Positions 15,755-25,416 of a stretch of DNA of 64,000 bases are shown piece by piece. Each line of letters opens with the position of its first letter. Positions within the stretch are counted from its first letter, which is position 1. This DNA is from Haloarcula ordinaria (GTDB taxonomy: Archaea; Halobacteriota; Halobacteria; Halobacteriales; Haloarculaceae). Position numbers and translations under genes: made by a program. A model generated the notes under the pieces. The model searched no databases and was not told the DNA's origin. It was given only the letters and a program-made list of their open reading frames with translations. The stretch is taken from NCBI RefSeq assembly GCF_029338275.1, contig NZ_CP119789.1:1488001-1552000 (forward strand), in the 5' to 3' direction.

Positions 15755-18700
15755 ATGCATATCAAAGAGCCCGTCCTTGACAACTTCAAGAGCTTCGGTC
15801 GTAAGACTCGAATCCCCTTCTACGAGGATTTCACCACCATCAGCGGCCCGAACGGCTCGGGCAAGTCAAACATCATCGACGCCGTCCTCTTCGCGCTCGG
15901 ACTGGCCCGGACGTCGGGTATCCGCGCCGAGAAGCTGACCGACCTCATCTACAATCCCGGGCACGCCGACGAGGACGCCGAGTACAGCGGCGAACGACAG
16001 GCCAGCGTCGAGGTCATCCTCGCGAACGACGACCGGACGCTGGAGCGCTCGCAGGTCGTCAACGCCGCCGGCACCGAGGACATCGGCGACGTCGACGAGA
16101 TCGCCATCAAACGCCGGGTCAAGGAGACCGAGGACAACTACTACTCTTACTACTACATCAACGGTCGCTCGGTCAACCTCGGGGACATCCAGGACCTGCT
16201 CTCGCAGGCCGGGGTCACGCCCGAGGGGTACAACGTCGTCATGCAGGGCGACGTCACCGAGATTATCAACATGACCGCCGGGTCCCGTCGGGAGATAATC
16301 GACGAGATCGCCGGCGTGGCGCAGTTCGATCAGAAGAAGGCCGACGCCTTCGAGGAACTCGAGGTGGTTCAGGACCGCATCGACGAGGCCGAACTGCGCA
16401 TCGAGGAGAAACAGGACCGCCTCGACCAGCTCGAAGACGAGCGCGAGACCGCCCTGGAGTACCAGTCGCTCCGCGAGGAGAAAGAGGAGTACGAGGGCTA
16501 CCGGAAGGCCGCCGAGCTCGAGGACAAGCGCGCGGAACTCGAAGCGGTCACCGACGCCATCTCCGAGCTGGAGGCCGAACTCGCCGACCTCCAGACCGAA
16601 CTCGACGAGCGCCAGGGGAAGGTCATCCGCCTGGAGGACGAACTCCACGAGCTCAACAACGAGATCGAACGTAAGGGCGAGGACGAACAGCTCGCCATCA
16701 AGCGCGAGATAGAGGAGATAAAGGGAGATATCTCGCGGCTCGAAGACAAGATAGCGAACGCCGAGTCGGCCGTGGAGGACGCCGAGAACGAGCGACGACA
16801 GGCGTTCGTGAAGATCGACCGCAAACAGGAGACCGTCGACGACCTGGAGAGCGACATCCGGGAGACGAAGGTCGCGAAGTCCAACGTCAAGGCCGACATC
16901 GCCGAGAAGGAGAGTGAGCTCGCGGACGTCCAGTCGCGTATCGATTCGGTCGGCGAGGAGTTCGAGGAGGTCAAGGACGAGCTGGAGGAGAAGCGCGACC
17001 GCCTGGAGACGCTCAAGAGCGAGCGCAACGACCTCCAGCGCGAGCAGGACCGGCTGCTCGACGAGGCCCGCCGGCGCTCGAACGAGGAGGACGAGAAGCG
17101 GGCCGCCATCGAGGACCTGGAGGCGGAGATTCCGGACCTCGAGGCCGAGATCGCGGACCTCGAGACGGAACTGGAGAAAGCCGAGAAGAACAAGGCGACC
17201 ATCGGCGAGGTGGTCGACGATCTGCGCGCGGAGAAACGCGAACTGCAGTCCGACCTCGACGACCTCGAAGACGAGATCAGCGCGAAACAGCAGGAGTACG
17301 CCGAACTCGAGGCCAAGGCCGGCCAGGACGGCGACTCCTCGTACGGCCGCGCGGTCACGGCTATCCTGAACGCCGACCGAGAAGGCGTCCACGGCACCGT
17401 CGGCCAGCTGGGCGGGGTCGACCCCGAGTACGCCACCGCCTGTGAGACGGCCGCCGGCGGGCGACTCGCTCACGTCGTCGTCGACGACGACGGCGTCGGC
17501 CAGTCCTGCATCGAGTACCTGAAATCGCGAAACGCCGGCCGGGCGACCTTCCTCCCCATCACGCAGATGCAGCCTCGCGGGCTCCCGTCGCTGCCCAGTG
17601 CCGACGGCGTTATCGACTTCGCCTACAAGCTGGTGGACTTCGATCCCGAGTACGAGGGCATCTTCTCGTACGTCCTGGGCGACACCGTCGTCGTCGACGA
17701 TATGAGCACGGCGAGGGACCTGATGGGCGACTACCGGATGGTCACCCTGGAGGGCGACCTGGTCGAGAAGAGCGGCGCGATGACCGGCGGGTCGTCGTCG
17801 GGCACCCGATACTCCTTCTCCGGCGGCGCGGGCCAGCTCGAACGGGTCGCACAGCGAATCACGGAACTCGAGGACGAGCGCGCAGACGTGCGCTCGGACC
17901 TCCGGGACGTCGAGGAGCGCCTCGACGACGCCCGCGACCGCGAGACCGACGCCACAGAACAGGTCCGGGACATCCAGAACAGCATCGAGAAGGCCGAGGC
18001 CGAGATATCGGAGACCCGCGACCGCATCGAGCAGTTCGAGGCCGACCTGGCGGAAATCTCGAGCCAGCGTGAGGCCGTCGCCGACGAGATGGACGAGCTG
18101 GAGGCCGACATCGAAGCCAAAAAGGAGGAGATAGCCGCGCTCGAAGCCGACATCGACGACCTGGAAGCCGAGGTCGCCGACTCCGAACTCCCCGCGCTGA
18201 CAGACGAGCGCGAGGCAATCCGGAACGACATCGACGAACTCGAAGACCGGCTGGACGACCGCGACGCCGAACTCAACGAACTGCAACTCGAGAAGCAGTA
18301 CGCCGAGGACGCCATCGAGGACCTCCACGACGACATCGAGGCCGCTCAGAACCGCAAGGCCGAACACGAGGAGCGCATCGTCGACCTCGAATCGAAGGTC
18401 GAGGAGAAACAGGCCGAGAAGGACGAGAAGGAGGCCGAGGTCGCGGACCTGGAAGAGGAACTGGCCGACCTCAAAGCCGAACGCGAGGACCTGCGCGACG
18501 ACCTCCAGGCGGCCAAGGCGGCCCGCGACGAGCAACAGGCCGCCGTCTCGGAGGTCGAACGCGACCTCGGGGACGAGCGCGAGACCGAGGACCGCCTGGA
18601 GTGGGGGATAGACGAACTCGAGGCGCAGGTCGGCGACTACGACCCAGAAGACGTCCCCGACCACGACACCGTCGAGGCCGAAATCGAGCGCCTCGCCGGG

Positions 18701-19342
18701 GAGATGGAGGCGCTGGAACCGGTCAACATGCGGGCAATCGAGGAGTACGACCGGGTCGCCGACGACCTCGCGGATTTAGAGGACAAGAAAGAGACGCTGG
18801 TCGAGGAGGCCGACGGTATCCGCGAGCGCATCGAGACCTACGAGGCCCGCAAGAAGGAGACGTTCATGGAGTCGTTCGACGCCATCAACGAGCAGTTCGA
18901 GGACATCTTCGAGCGGCTCTCGAACGGCACGGGCCACCTCCACCTCGAAGACGAGGCGGACCCCTTCGAGGGCGGCCTGACGATGAAGGCCCAGCCGGGC
19001 GACAAGCCCATCCAGCGCCTCGCGGCGATGTCCGGCGGCGAGAAGTCACTGACCGCCCTGGCGTTCATCTTCGCCATCCAGCGCCACAACCCGGCACCGT
19101 TCTACGCGCTCGACGAGGTGGACGCCTTCCTCGACGCGAAGAACGCCGACCTCGTCGGCGAACTGGTCGACGAACTCGCCAGCGACGCCCAGTTCGTCGT
19201 CGTCTCGCACCGCTCTGCGCTGCTCGAACGGTCCGAGCGGGCCATCGGCGTGATGATGCAAGGCGACAACGTGAGCGCCGTGACCGGCATCGACCTCTCC
19301 GGCGACGGACCGGACGAAGAGGAGGTGCCAGCGGACGATTGA
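15755..19342 (+). CDS. smc: Chromosome segregation protein SMC
   Basis: 1195 residues with full SMC architecture: an N-terminal ATPase half with Walker A GPNGSGKSN (residues 31-39); a first coiled coil; a hinge near residues 530-690 (including GTVGQLGGVDPEYATACETA and TGGSSSG); a second coiled coil; and a C-terminal half with signature MSGGEKSLTALAFIFAI and Walker B FYALDEVDAFLD. It forms ATP-driven dimers that organise and resolve chromosomes together with the kleisin ScpA, encoded three bases downstream. Charged KERD-rich coils give long antisense open frames, which are shadows. Confidence 0.97.
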   Translation: MHIKEPVLDNFKSFGRKTRIPFYEDFTTISGPNGSGKSNIIDAVLFALGLARTSGIRAEKLTDLIYNPGHADEDAEYSGERQASVEVILANDDRTLERSQVVNAAGTEDIGDVDEIAIKRRVKETEDNYYSYYYINGRSVNLGDIQDLLSQAGVTPEGYNVVMQGDVTEIINMTAGSRREIIDEIAGVAQFDQKKADAFEELEVVQDRIDEAELRIEEKQDRLDQLEDERETALEYQSLREEKEEYEGYRKAAELEDKRAELEAVTDAISELEAELADLQTELDERQGKVIRLEDELHELNNEIERKGEDEQLAIKREIEEIKGDISRLEDKIANAESAVEDAENERRQAFVKIDRKQETVDDLESDIRETKVAKSNVKADIAEKESELADVQSRIDSVGEEFEEVKDELEEKRDRLETLKSERNDLQREQDRLLDEARRRSNEEDEKRAAIEDLEAEIPDLEAEIADLETELEKAEKNKATIGEVVDDLRAEKRELQSDLDDLEDEISAKQQEYAELEAKAGQDGDSSYGRAVTAILNADREGVHGTVGQLGGVDPEYATACETAAGGRLAHVVVDDDGVGQSCIEYLKSRNAGRATFLPITQMQPRGLPSLPSADGVIDFAYKLVDFDPEYEGIFSYVLGDTVVVDDMSTARDLMGDYRMVTLEGDLVEKSGAMTGGSSSGTRYSFSGGAGQLERVAQRITELEDERADVRSDLRDVEERLDDARDRETDATEQVRDIQNSIEKAEAEISETRDRIEQFEADLAEISSQREAVADEMDELEADIEAKKEEIAALEADIDDLEAEVADSELPALTDEREAIRNDIDELEDRLDDRDAELNELQLEKQYAEDAIEDLHDDIEAAQNRKAEHEERIVDLESKVEEKQAEKDEKEAEVADLEEELADLKAEREDLRDDLQAAKAARDEQQAAVSEVERDLGDERETEDRLEWGIDELEAQVGDYDPEDVPDHDTVEAEIERLAGEMEALEPVNMRAIEEYDRVADDLADLEDKKETLVEEADGIRERIETYEARKKETFMESFDAINEQFEDIFERLSNGTGHLHLEDEADPFEGGLTMKAQPGDKPIQRLAAMSGGEKSLTALAFIFAIQRHNPAPFYALDEVDAFLDAKNADLVGELVDELASDAQFVVVSHRSALLERSERAIGVMMQGDNVSAVTGIDLSGDGPDEEEVPADD

Positions 19343-19345
19343 CCC

Positions 19346-20287
19346 ATGAGTGACGACATACCGCTGGATATCACCGGACACGATTCGCGGGAGCGCCCCG
19401 GTGAGTCCGATGAGAGCACCGACGAGCTGTTCGGCGCTGACGACGGCGACGACGTGGACCCGACCACGAACGGGCACGCCGAACCTGCCGCCGATGACGG
19501 AGGGGATGACGACGTCGAACCGGTCGAAGTGCTCGTCCAGCTGGCCGACGACGGCGAGATAGACCCGTGGGACATCGACGTCGTCCGAGTCACCGACAAG
19601 TTCTTGGAACGCATCGACGAGGGCGACCTCCGGACCGGCGGCCGGGCGCTGTTCTACGCGTCGGTGCTGATCCGGATGAAGAGCGACGCGATGCTCGGCG
19701 CGGACGAGGACGAACCGGAGCCGCTCGAGCCGTGGGAGCAGGCGATGTCCGAGGACGCCCCCCTCGACGAGCCGGACCCGTTCTCGGCACTCGAATCCGA
19801 GATGGACCGCCGCCTCGAACGCCGCCGCGCTCGCGGGATGCCCCAGACGCTTGACGAGCTCGTCCGTGACCTGCGTGACGCCGAGCGCGATTCCTGGTGG
19901 AAGGAGTCACGGGAGTACGACACCTCGGGGTCCCCGAAGGGCTTCGCCCGGGGGACCCAGGAACTCGACTACCGTGGGGCCGACGACATGCGCCTCGAGG
20001 ACGAACCGTCGGCCGCCGACGTCACCGGCACCGCCCACGCCGAACAGATCGACGACATCATCGACGACGTGTTCGCGGCCGTCCGCGAACAGTACGACAA
20101 GGGTCGGACCGAGGTGCTGTACCGGGAGATAGAGACCGCCGGCGGGTCGCGCGTCGAGACGTTCCTCGGGCTGCTCTTTCTGGCCCACCGCGGCCGCGTC
20201 CGGCTCGAACAGGACGACCTCTTCGGCGACCTCTGGATACAGGACCCCAGCGCGGCGACGGGCTCGGGCGAGGCCGTCGCGGACTGA
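19346..20287 (+). CDS. scpA: Segregation and condensation protein A (kleisin)
   Basis: 313 residues. After an acidic N-terminus of about 50 residues comes the kleisin signature VEVLVQLADDGEIDPWDIDV (with VTDKFLERID), which contacts the SMC neck, and a C-terminal winged-helix (VETFLGLLFLAHRGRVRLEQ) that binds the SMC head. The start is three bases after the smc stop, so the two are co-translated. No scpB is visible in the window. Confidence 0.93.
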   Translation: MSDDIPLDITGHDSRERPGESDESTDELFGADDGDDVDPTTNGHAEPAADDGGDDDVEPVEVLVQLADDGEIDPWDIDVVRVTDKFLERIDEGDLRTGGRALFYASVLIRMKSDAMLGADEDEPEPLEPWEQAMSEDAPLDEPDPFSALESEMDRRLERRRARGMPQTLDELVRDLRDAERDSWWKESREYDTSGSPKGFARGTQELDYRGADDMRLEDEPSAADVTGTAHAEQIDDIIDDVFAAVREQYDKGRTEVLYREIETAGGSRVETFLGLLFLAHRGRVRLEQDDLFGDLWIQDPSAATGSGEAVAD

Positions 20288-20353
20288 CCGAGGCGTGCGA
20301 TTCCGTATCACAGTGGAAACAGGCCTAAACGCTTCGAGTCCTAACACGGCGTA

Positions 20354-21454
20354 ATGGCAGAGCAGTCGTCGCCGACTGGGCTCCCCGACCCAGAGACGTT
20401 GGCCGACACCTTCGTCGTCTACGAGGTCGACACGACGCCGACCGACGGCGTCCGCTACTACGGGGAACCGCTGGCCGAGACCGACCAGGTCGTCCAGCGG
20501 GTCGCGCCGTGGTTCCGGAAGCAGGGCTACCGCGTCACGCTGCGCCGCGAGACCGGCGAGTACGTCCTGGTCGCGACGGAACGCTCGCTCGGCGTCGACG
20601 GGATACCGTGGGTCAACGTCACGCTGGCGCTCGTGACGCTGCTCTCGACGCTGTTCGCTGGGTCCCGGTGGTACGGGTCCTCCGTCACTGCGGACCCGAT
20701 GGCGCTCCTGGCCGCCTGGCCCTTCGCGGCCTCCGTCCTCGGCGTGCTCGCCGTCCACGAGTTCGGCCACTACGCGCTGTCGCGCCACCACGAGGTGCAG
20801 GCGAGTCTCCCCTACTTCATCCCTATCCCGAACCTGCTGGGGACGCTCGGGGCGGTCATCCGCATGCGCGACAACATGCCGTCCCGGCGGGCGCTGTTCG
20901 ACATCGGCGTCGCCGGCCCCCTGGCCGGACTGGCGGCGACGGTCGTCGTCACGGCCATCGGCGTCACGCTCCCGCCGGTCGAGGTGACGGGCGGTATCGC
21001 CGCCCGCGTCGAGCTGGGCTACCCGCTCCTGCTCCAGGGCGTCGCGGCGCTCATGGGCGAGCAGCTCACCTACGCGGACCCCGCGCTCCTGCCGAACCCG
21101 GTCGTCATCGGCGGCTGGGTCGGCGCCTTCGTCACCTTCCTGAACCTCCTCCCGGTCGGCCAGCTCGACGGCGCACACGTCTCCCGGGCGCTCGTCGGCG
21201 ACCGGATGCGACTCGTCCAGCGTGCCGTCCCCGTCGCCCTGTTCGGGCTGGCTGGCTACCTCTACGTCTTCGAGGGCGGCCGCGCTGCGGCCCTCTGGGC
21301 GTTCTGGGGCGTCCTGACGCTGGTGTTCAGCCAGACCGGGACGGTGGCGCCCATCGACGAGACGCCGCTCGGGGCCAAGCGGAAGGCCGTCGGCTTCCTG
21401 ACGCTCGTGCTCGGTGCGCTCTGTTTCGTGCCAATCCCCCTGGTGCTGGTCTGA
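20354..21454 (+). CDS. Site-2 protease family (M50) intramembrane metalloprotease
   Basis: 366 residues. A soluble N-terminal domain of about 85 residues precedes the membrane core. The zinc motif HEFGH is in LAVHEFGHYALSRHHEV (about residues 137-141), and the third ligand is the Asp of LLPVGQLDG. About seven hydrophobic segments are present. Site-2 proteases cleave membrane-spanning regulators or remnant signal peptides. The N-terminal domain is shared by the cyanobacterial/plant EGY-like group and haloarchaea. The substrate is unknown and neighbours give no hint. Confidence 0.9.
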   Translation: MAEQSSPTGLPDPETLADTFVVYEVDTTPTDGVRYYGEPLAETDQVVQRVAPWFRKQGYRVTLRRETGEYVLVATERSLGVDGIPWVNVTLALVTLLSTLFAGSRWYGSSVTADPMALLAAWPFAASVLGVLAVHEFGHYALSRHHEVQASLPYFIPIPNLLGTLGAVIRMRDNMPSRRALFDIGVAGPLAGLAATVVVTAIGVTLPPVEVTGGIAARVELGYPLLLQGVAALMGEQLTYADPALLPNPVVIGGWVGAFVTFLNLLPVGQLDGAHVSRALVGDRMRLVQRAVPVALFGLAGYLYVFEGGRAAALWAFWGVLTLVFSQTGTVAPIDETPLGAKRKAVGFLTLVLGALCFVPIPLVLV

Positions 21455-21556
21455 GCGGCGACGTCCGGGGCCATGCTGTCGCTCCCGGCGACGCCTCGAT
21501 TCGAGGGCGGATACAAACCAGCACCGTCAGGGTCTCCGAGCACACACGGTCGGTCG

Positions 21557-22447
21557 ATGGACCGTGAGCGTCTCCTCGCCACCGCGCCGCTCCTCGCCGC
21601 GATTCTGTGGGGCGGCATGTACGTCGTCAGCAAGTGGGGGTTCAGCGAGATACCGCCGCTCACCCTGGCCTTCCTCCGTATCGTCCTCGGTGCTGCCGTC
21701 CTCTACCTTGTCGTTCGACTGACGACGCCGAACCGGTCGTTCGCCCGTCGGGAGTGGCGGCGCTTCGCCGCGCTCGCGGTCTGGCTCACGGCGGCGCTCT
21801 CGACGCAGTTCGTCGGCACCGACCTGACGAACGCGAGCCAGGGGTCGTTGCTCACTATCCTGACGCCCGTGTTCATGGTCGCGCTCGGGGTGAGCGCGCT
21901 CGGCGAGCGCCTCACGGGCGGGAAAGTGGCCGGTATCGGTCTCGCGTCGGTCGGCACGCTCGTCGTGCTCCTCGGCCAGTACGACGTCCGTGCGCTGACG
22001 GGCGGGAACGGGCTCGGCGCCGCCCTCCTGTTGTTCTCGGCGTTCAGTTTCGCCGCGTTCTCCGTGTTCGCGAAACCGCTCATCGAACGGTACTCGGCGC
22101 TCGAGACAGCCACGTACGCGACCGTCCTGTCGGTCCCGCTGTTCGGGGCGCTGGTTCCGGTCGAGCTATACCTGCGCCCGGACGCCCTCGCGTCCGTCTC
22201 GATGACGCTCCCGGTCGTCGGTGCCGTGCTGTACCTCGGCCTCCTGAGCACCGCGGCGGCGTGGTACTGCTGGTACAAGGGGATGGAGTACGCGGACGCC
22301 AGTACGGTCGCGGTGTACTTCTTCGCACAACCGGTCGTCGGCATCGTGCTCGGAGCGGCCCTCCTCGGCGAGAGCGCCGGCCCCAGCGTGGTCGGCGGCG
22401 GTGCACTGCTCGTCCTGGGCGTCTTCCTCGTGAACAGGGCGGGGTAG
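21557..22447 (+). CDS. DMT-superfamily transporter (EamA repeats)
   Basis: 296 residues, ten hydrophobic helices in two EamA repeats: the first begins LLAAILWGGMYVVSKWGF, and the second begins GLGAALLLFSAFSFAAFSVF. Such carriers export or import metabolites such as amino acids; specificity is not visible. The ATG at 21557 gives the expected short cytoplasmic N-terminus; the upstream frame is not hydrophobic. Confidence 0.87.
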   Translation: MDRERLLATAPLLAAILWGGMYVVSKWGFSEIPPLTLAFLRIVLGAAVLYLVVRLTTPNRSFARREWRRFAALAVWLTAALSTQFVGTDLTNASQGSLLTILTPVFMVALGVSALGERLTGGKVAGIGLASVGTLVVLLGQYDVRALTGGNGLGAALLLFSAFSFAAFSVFAKPLIERYSALETATYATVLSVPLFGALVPVELYLRPDALASVSMTLPVVGAVLYLGLLSTAAAWYCWYKGMEYADASTVAVYFFAQPVVGIVLGAALLGESAGPSVVGGGALLVLGVFLVNRAG

Positions 22448-22530
22448 TCCCCGGATGTGCGTCGTTCGATACATTCCTGCCCGTTTGTGCAGGGGAAACA
22501 AGGAGGTACGTGGCCGTCGTAGGGTCGCCT

Positions 22531-22806
22531 ATGAGCGAGATAGCGCCCCCACCGGAACCGAACGCCGAGGAGGTCCGACTGGCAATCGAGCGACTCCTCG
22601 ACGAGACGGTCGACAGAGACGAGTCGTTCGAACTCGAGGTGGAGGACCTCGAGGTGACCGTGCCGCTCCGGTTCGGCCAGGACTCGCCGAAGGCGAAGTG
22701 GGGGCTCAACGGTCGCGTCACGGTCACCGTCGACGGCATCCGGGCCCCGCTGCGTGAGTGGATCGAAATCCACGAGGACCGGCTGGTCGAGGACCCGGCC
22801 GACTGA
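22531..22806 (+). CDS. Small acidic protein, paralogue of the 4886-5095 product
   Basis: 91 residues: a helical N-terminus (EVRLAIERLLDETVDRDE), then the beta segment FELEVEDLEVTVPLRFGQDS and PKAKWGLNGRVTVT shared with the protein at 4886, then a C-terminal helix. The shared block is gapless and keeps the ED, EV, VP, G, D, W, L, G and TV positions. The function is unknown. It converges with the broken SDR gene, one base away. Confidence 0.65.
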   Translation: MSEIAPPPEPNAEEVRLAIERLLDETVDRDESFELEVEDLEVTVPLRFGQDSPKAKWGLNGRVTVTVDGIRAPLREWIEIHEDRLVEDPAD

Positions 22807-22807
22807 T

Positions 22808-23505
22808 TCAGAACGCCTCGACGTGGGGCCTGAGGTCGAGTTCGAGCGTCCACGCCGAGCGGTCCTGTTCGACCAGGTGCCAGTACGACTCGGCGATGGC
22901 GTCGGGGTCGAGATACGTCTCGTCGGCCCGCGTGCGGTCGTCGGCGTCGGTCGGGCGTATCTGCCCGTCGACGACGACGTGGGCGACGTGAATCCCCCTC
23001 CGGCCCGAGCTCCCGGGCCATCGACTCGGCCATGCCGCGGCCGGCGAACTTCGCGGCGCTGAAGCCGATCGCGCCGTCACGGCCCCGGAGGGCCGACGTC
23101 GCGCCGGTGAAGATGACGGTCCCGCCGTCGCCTGCCAGCATGTCCTCGACAGCTTCCTGTGCGCAGTAGAGGCCGCCCTCGACGCCGACGGCGATGGCGT
23201 TCGAGAACTCCTCGTGGCCGATGTCACGGACTCCCCTTCCACGCGCCGCCGCTGGCGTTGTTCACCAGGACGTCGACGGGACCCAGCTGCTCGCGGATGG
23301 TTTCGAAGGCAGCGCCGACCGCGTCGGGGTCGGCGATGTCCGTGGGCACGGCCAGCGCGCCGTCCCCGAGGTCGGAAGCCAGGTCCTCGATGGAGGACGC
23401 CGAGCGAGCGAGTAGTGCCACCTGGCACCCCTCATCTGCGAAGCGGCTGGCGAGCGAGGCACCGAGTCCGGGGCCGACACCGGCGACGACGGCAGTTCTG
23501 ACCAT
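22808..23505 (-). pseudogene. Short-chain dehydrogenase/reductase, two frameshifts
   Basis: Starts at ATG 23505 (MVRTAVVAGVGPGLGASLAS) with a Rossmann glycine motif and VDVLVNNASGGAWKG. The frame then stops at once; removing one base from the CCCC run at 23233-23236 restores ...DIGHEEFSNAIAVGVEGGLY. The frame holding GTVIFTGATSAL and the catalytic-like region FSAAKFAGRGMAESMA breaks again at the CCCCC run at 22994-22998; removing one base restores IHVAHVVVDGQ to the end. The repaired product would be 231 residues, normal for an SDR. The classical YxxxK looks replaced by FSAAK. Both breaks add one G on the coding strand, so assembly error and true decay are both possible. Confidence 0.8.
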
Positions 23506-23611
23506 AGCCGGACAACGAGTGGCGGCCGCAAGAAACCACGGGCCGACGGAGACAGGTCGCCGCTGTACGTGGCGGAAGACGCCCGGCTCCAACGCGAAGT
23601 GACGCGCGTGC

Positions 23612-24304
23612 TTACTGCACCAATCGCCAACCGCCGTCGGCCGACTCGACGACGCCGCGGCGCTCCATCTCGGCCAGGACCTCGCCGAGGCGGTCCGGCT
23701 GTGCGATTTCCAGTTCCGTGTGTCCGACGTCGTGGTACTCTCTGAGCAGCTGGCGGACGTCGTCCTCGGTGTGGCCCGCCGCGTCGCTTTTCTCCATGAC
23801 GCCGGCGACGAGTTCGCCCATGTCCTCGACGAAGTTCCACGGATAGACGACCCAGGTCCACTCCTCTAAGTACTCGCCGACGAAGTCCGGGTCGTGGTCG
23901 CTGGTGTCCAGCAGCTGCAGGGTCGCGGTGCGGACGCTGCTCGGGTCGCGCTCGCGGACCGTCTCGGCGGCCGTCTCGATTGACTTGCCCGTGTCAGCGA
24001 TGTCGTCGACGATGAGCACGTCCTTGCCGGCGACGGCACCGTCGGCCAGCGGGTAGCGGACCTCCGCCTCCTCGCCGGTCTGGGCCGTCCCGACGTAGTG
24101 TTCGATCTTCAGGCTCGCAAGGTCGTCGAGCCCGAGGAAGTCACACAGGCAGCGGCCACCGAACCAGCCGCCGCGGGCCAGCGCGACGACGACGTCGGGC
24201 TCGAACTCGGCGGCCTTGACGTCGTCGGCCACGTCGCGACAGAGGCCGTAGATGTACTCCCAGTTCGTGATGGTACACGAGAACTCGTCCGGTAACTCGC
24301 CCAT
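23612..24304 (-). CDS. Purine phosphoribosyltransferase-like protein with C-terminal helical domain
   Basis: 230 residues. The PRPP-binding loop VLIVDDIADTGKS is clear, preceded by ARGGWFGGRCLCDFLGLDDL. This matches type I phosphoribosyltransferases annotated in haloarchaea as hypoxanthine/xanthine-guanine PRTases. The C-terminal 60 residues (TEDDVRQLLREYHDVGHTEL ... LAEMERRGVVESADGGWRLV) look like an added winged-helix segment. The ATG at 24304 (MGELPDEFSC) is chosen over an upstream frame lacking conservation. The exact base substrate is uncertain. Confidence 0.83.
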   Translation of the reverse strand: MGELPDEFSCTITNWEYIYGLCRDVADDVKAAEFEPDVVVALARGGWFGGRCLCDFLGLDDLASLKIEHYVGTAQTGEEAEVRYPLADGAVAGKDVLIVDDIADTGKSIETAAETVRERDPSSVRTATLQLLDTSDHDPDFVGEYLEEWTWVVYPWNFVEDMGELVAGVMEKSDAAGHTEDDVRQLLREYHDVGHTELEIAQPDRLGEVLAEMERRGVVESADGGWRLVQ

Positions 24305-24424
24305 GGCAGAAGACGGTCGGCGCGTCGACTTAACGGTTTCAGAACGCGCGTGACGGCCTCGCGGCCGGCTCGAACCTGGTCGCCCACCAGCAGAACTAAC
24401 CCCGACGTGGTCGAACGAGTGGGC

Positions 24425-25330
24425 ATGGAGACGCGACAGGCGCTGCTCGTCGACGCCTTTGCCGACGAGCCGATGGCGGGCAACCCGGCCGGCGTGGTGC
24501 CGGACGCCGAGGGACTGAGCGACGACCAGCTGCAGGCCATCGCCGGCGAACTGGGGGCCAGCGAGACGGCCTTCGTGCTGTCGAGCGACGACGCGGACCG
24601 CCGACTCCGCTTTTTCACGCCGGAGCGAGAGGTCGAGCTCTGTGGCCACGCGACCATCGCCGCCTACGCGGCGCTGTTCGAGCGCGGCGCCTTCGACGCC
24701 GGCGAGTCCACGATGGAGACGGAACGCGGAGTGCTGGACGTGGAGTGCAAACTCGACGGGACGGTGTGGATGGAACAGGACGACGCCGAGGTCGAGGTGG
24801 TCGACTGCTCACTCGACGAGGTGGCCGCCGCGCTGGGCGTCGACGACGCGACGCTGCGCGACATCGGCGCCGACCTCCCGCTGGCCGTCGGCGACACGGG
24901 GTTCCCCTGGCTACTCGTCCCCGTCAACTACTTCGAGCACCTGAGTACCGCCGAGCCAGACATGGCCGCTATCGAGGCGCTGTGTGCACAGGTCGACGCC
25001 CAGGGGCTCTACGCGTTCACGTTCGACACAATCTCGGGCCAGTCGACCCTCCACGGGCGCGCGTTCGCGCCCGGTGCGGGCGTCCCGGAGGACCCGGTCA
25101 CGGGGACGGCGGCGGGGGCCTGTGCGGCCCACGTCCGCCGGCAGGGCGTGCTCGACGAGACCATCGAACAGGTCGTCGTCGAGCAGGGCCACTTCCTCGA
25201 CCGGCCGGGCACCGTCACGGTGGACACCGACGGGCACGAGGTGTGGGTCGGCGGGCGGGCCGTGACGACGCTCGACGGGACGCTGACGGTTCCCGAGGCC
25301 GAGGCGTCGGACGACATCATCGAGGTCTGA
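24425..25330 (+). CDS. PhzF family isomerase/epimerase-like protein
   Basis: 301 residues with the diaminopimelate-epimerase fold of PhzF proteins: N-terminal LLVDAFADEPMAGNPAGVV, the catalytic-Glu region ASETAFVL, ELCGHATIAA and the C-terminal GVPEDPVTGTAAGACAAHV. PhzF enzymes isomerise small cyclic acids; most archaeal members have no known substrate. It lies 86 bp upstream of the PEP synthase gene on the same strand. The ATG at 24425 gives the conserved METRQALLVDAF start. Confidence 0.9.
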   Translation: METRQALLVDAFADEPMAGNPAGVVPDAEGLSDDQLQAIAGELGASETAFVLSSDDADRRLRFFTPEREVELCGHATIAAYAALFERGAFDAGESTMETERGVLDVECKLDGTVWMEQDDAEVEVVDCSLDEVAAALGVDDATLRDIGADLPLAVGDTGFPWLLVPVNYFEHLSTAEPDMAAIEALCAQVDAQGLYAFTFDTISGQSTLHGRAFAPGAGVPEDPVTGTAAGACAAHVRRQGVLDETIEQVVVEQGHFLDRPGTVTVDTDGHEVWVGGRAVTTLDGTLTVPEAEASDDIIEV

Positions 25331-25416
25331 TTGTTTCGAACGAGAGTAATCCCCCTGCGTTGGATGCCGTAACCGGAAGACCCATACTTCCCGTTCGTGA
25401 TTTCCAAGACGAGTCA

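Noticed and set aside
15866..18664. Very long antisense open frame across smc (932 codons)
   Set aside because: It is the mirror of the smc coiled coils; codon bias toward G/C third positions and Glu/Leu-rich repeats keep the antisense frame open. No start signal or family is seen.
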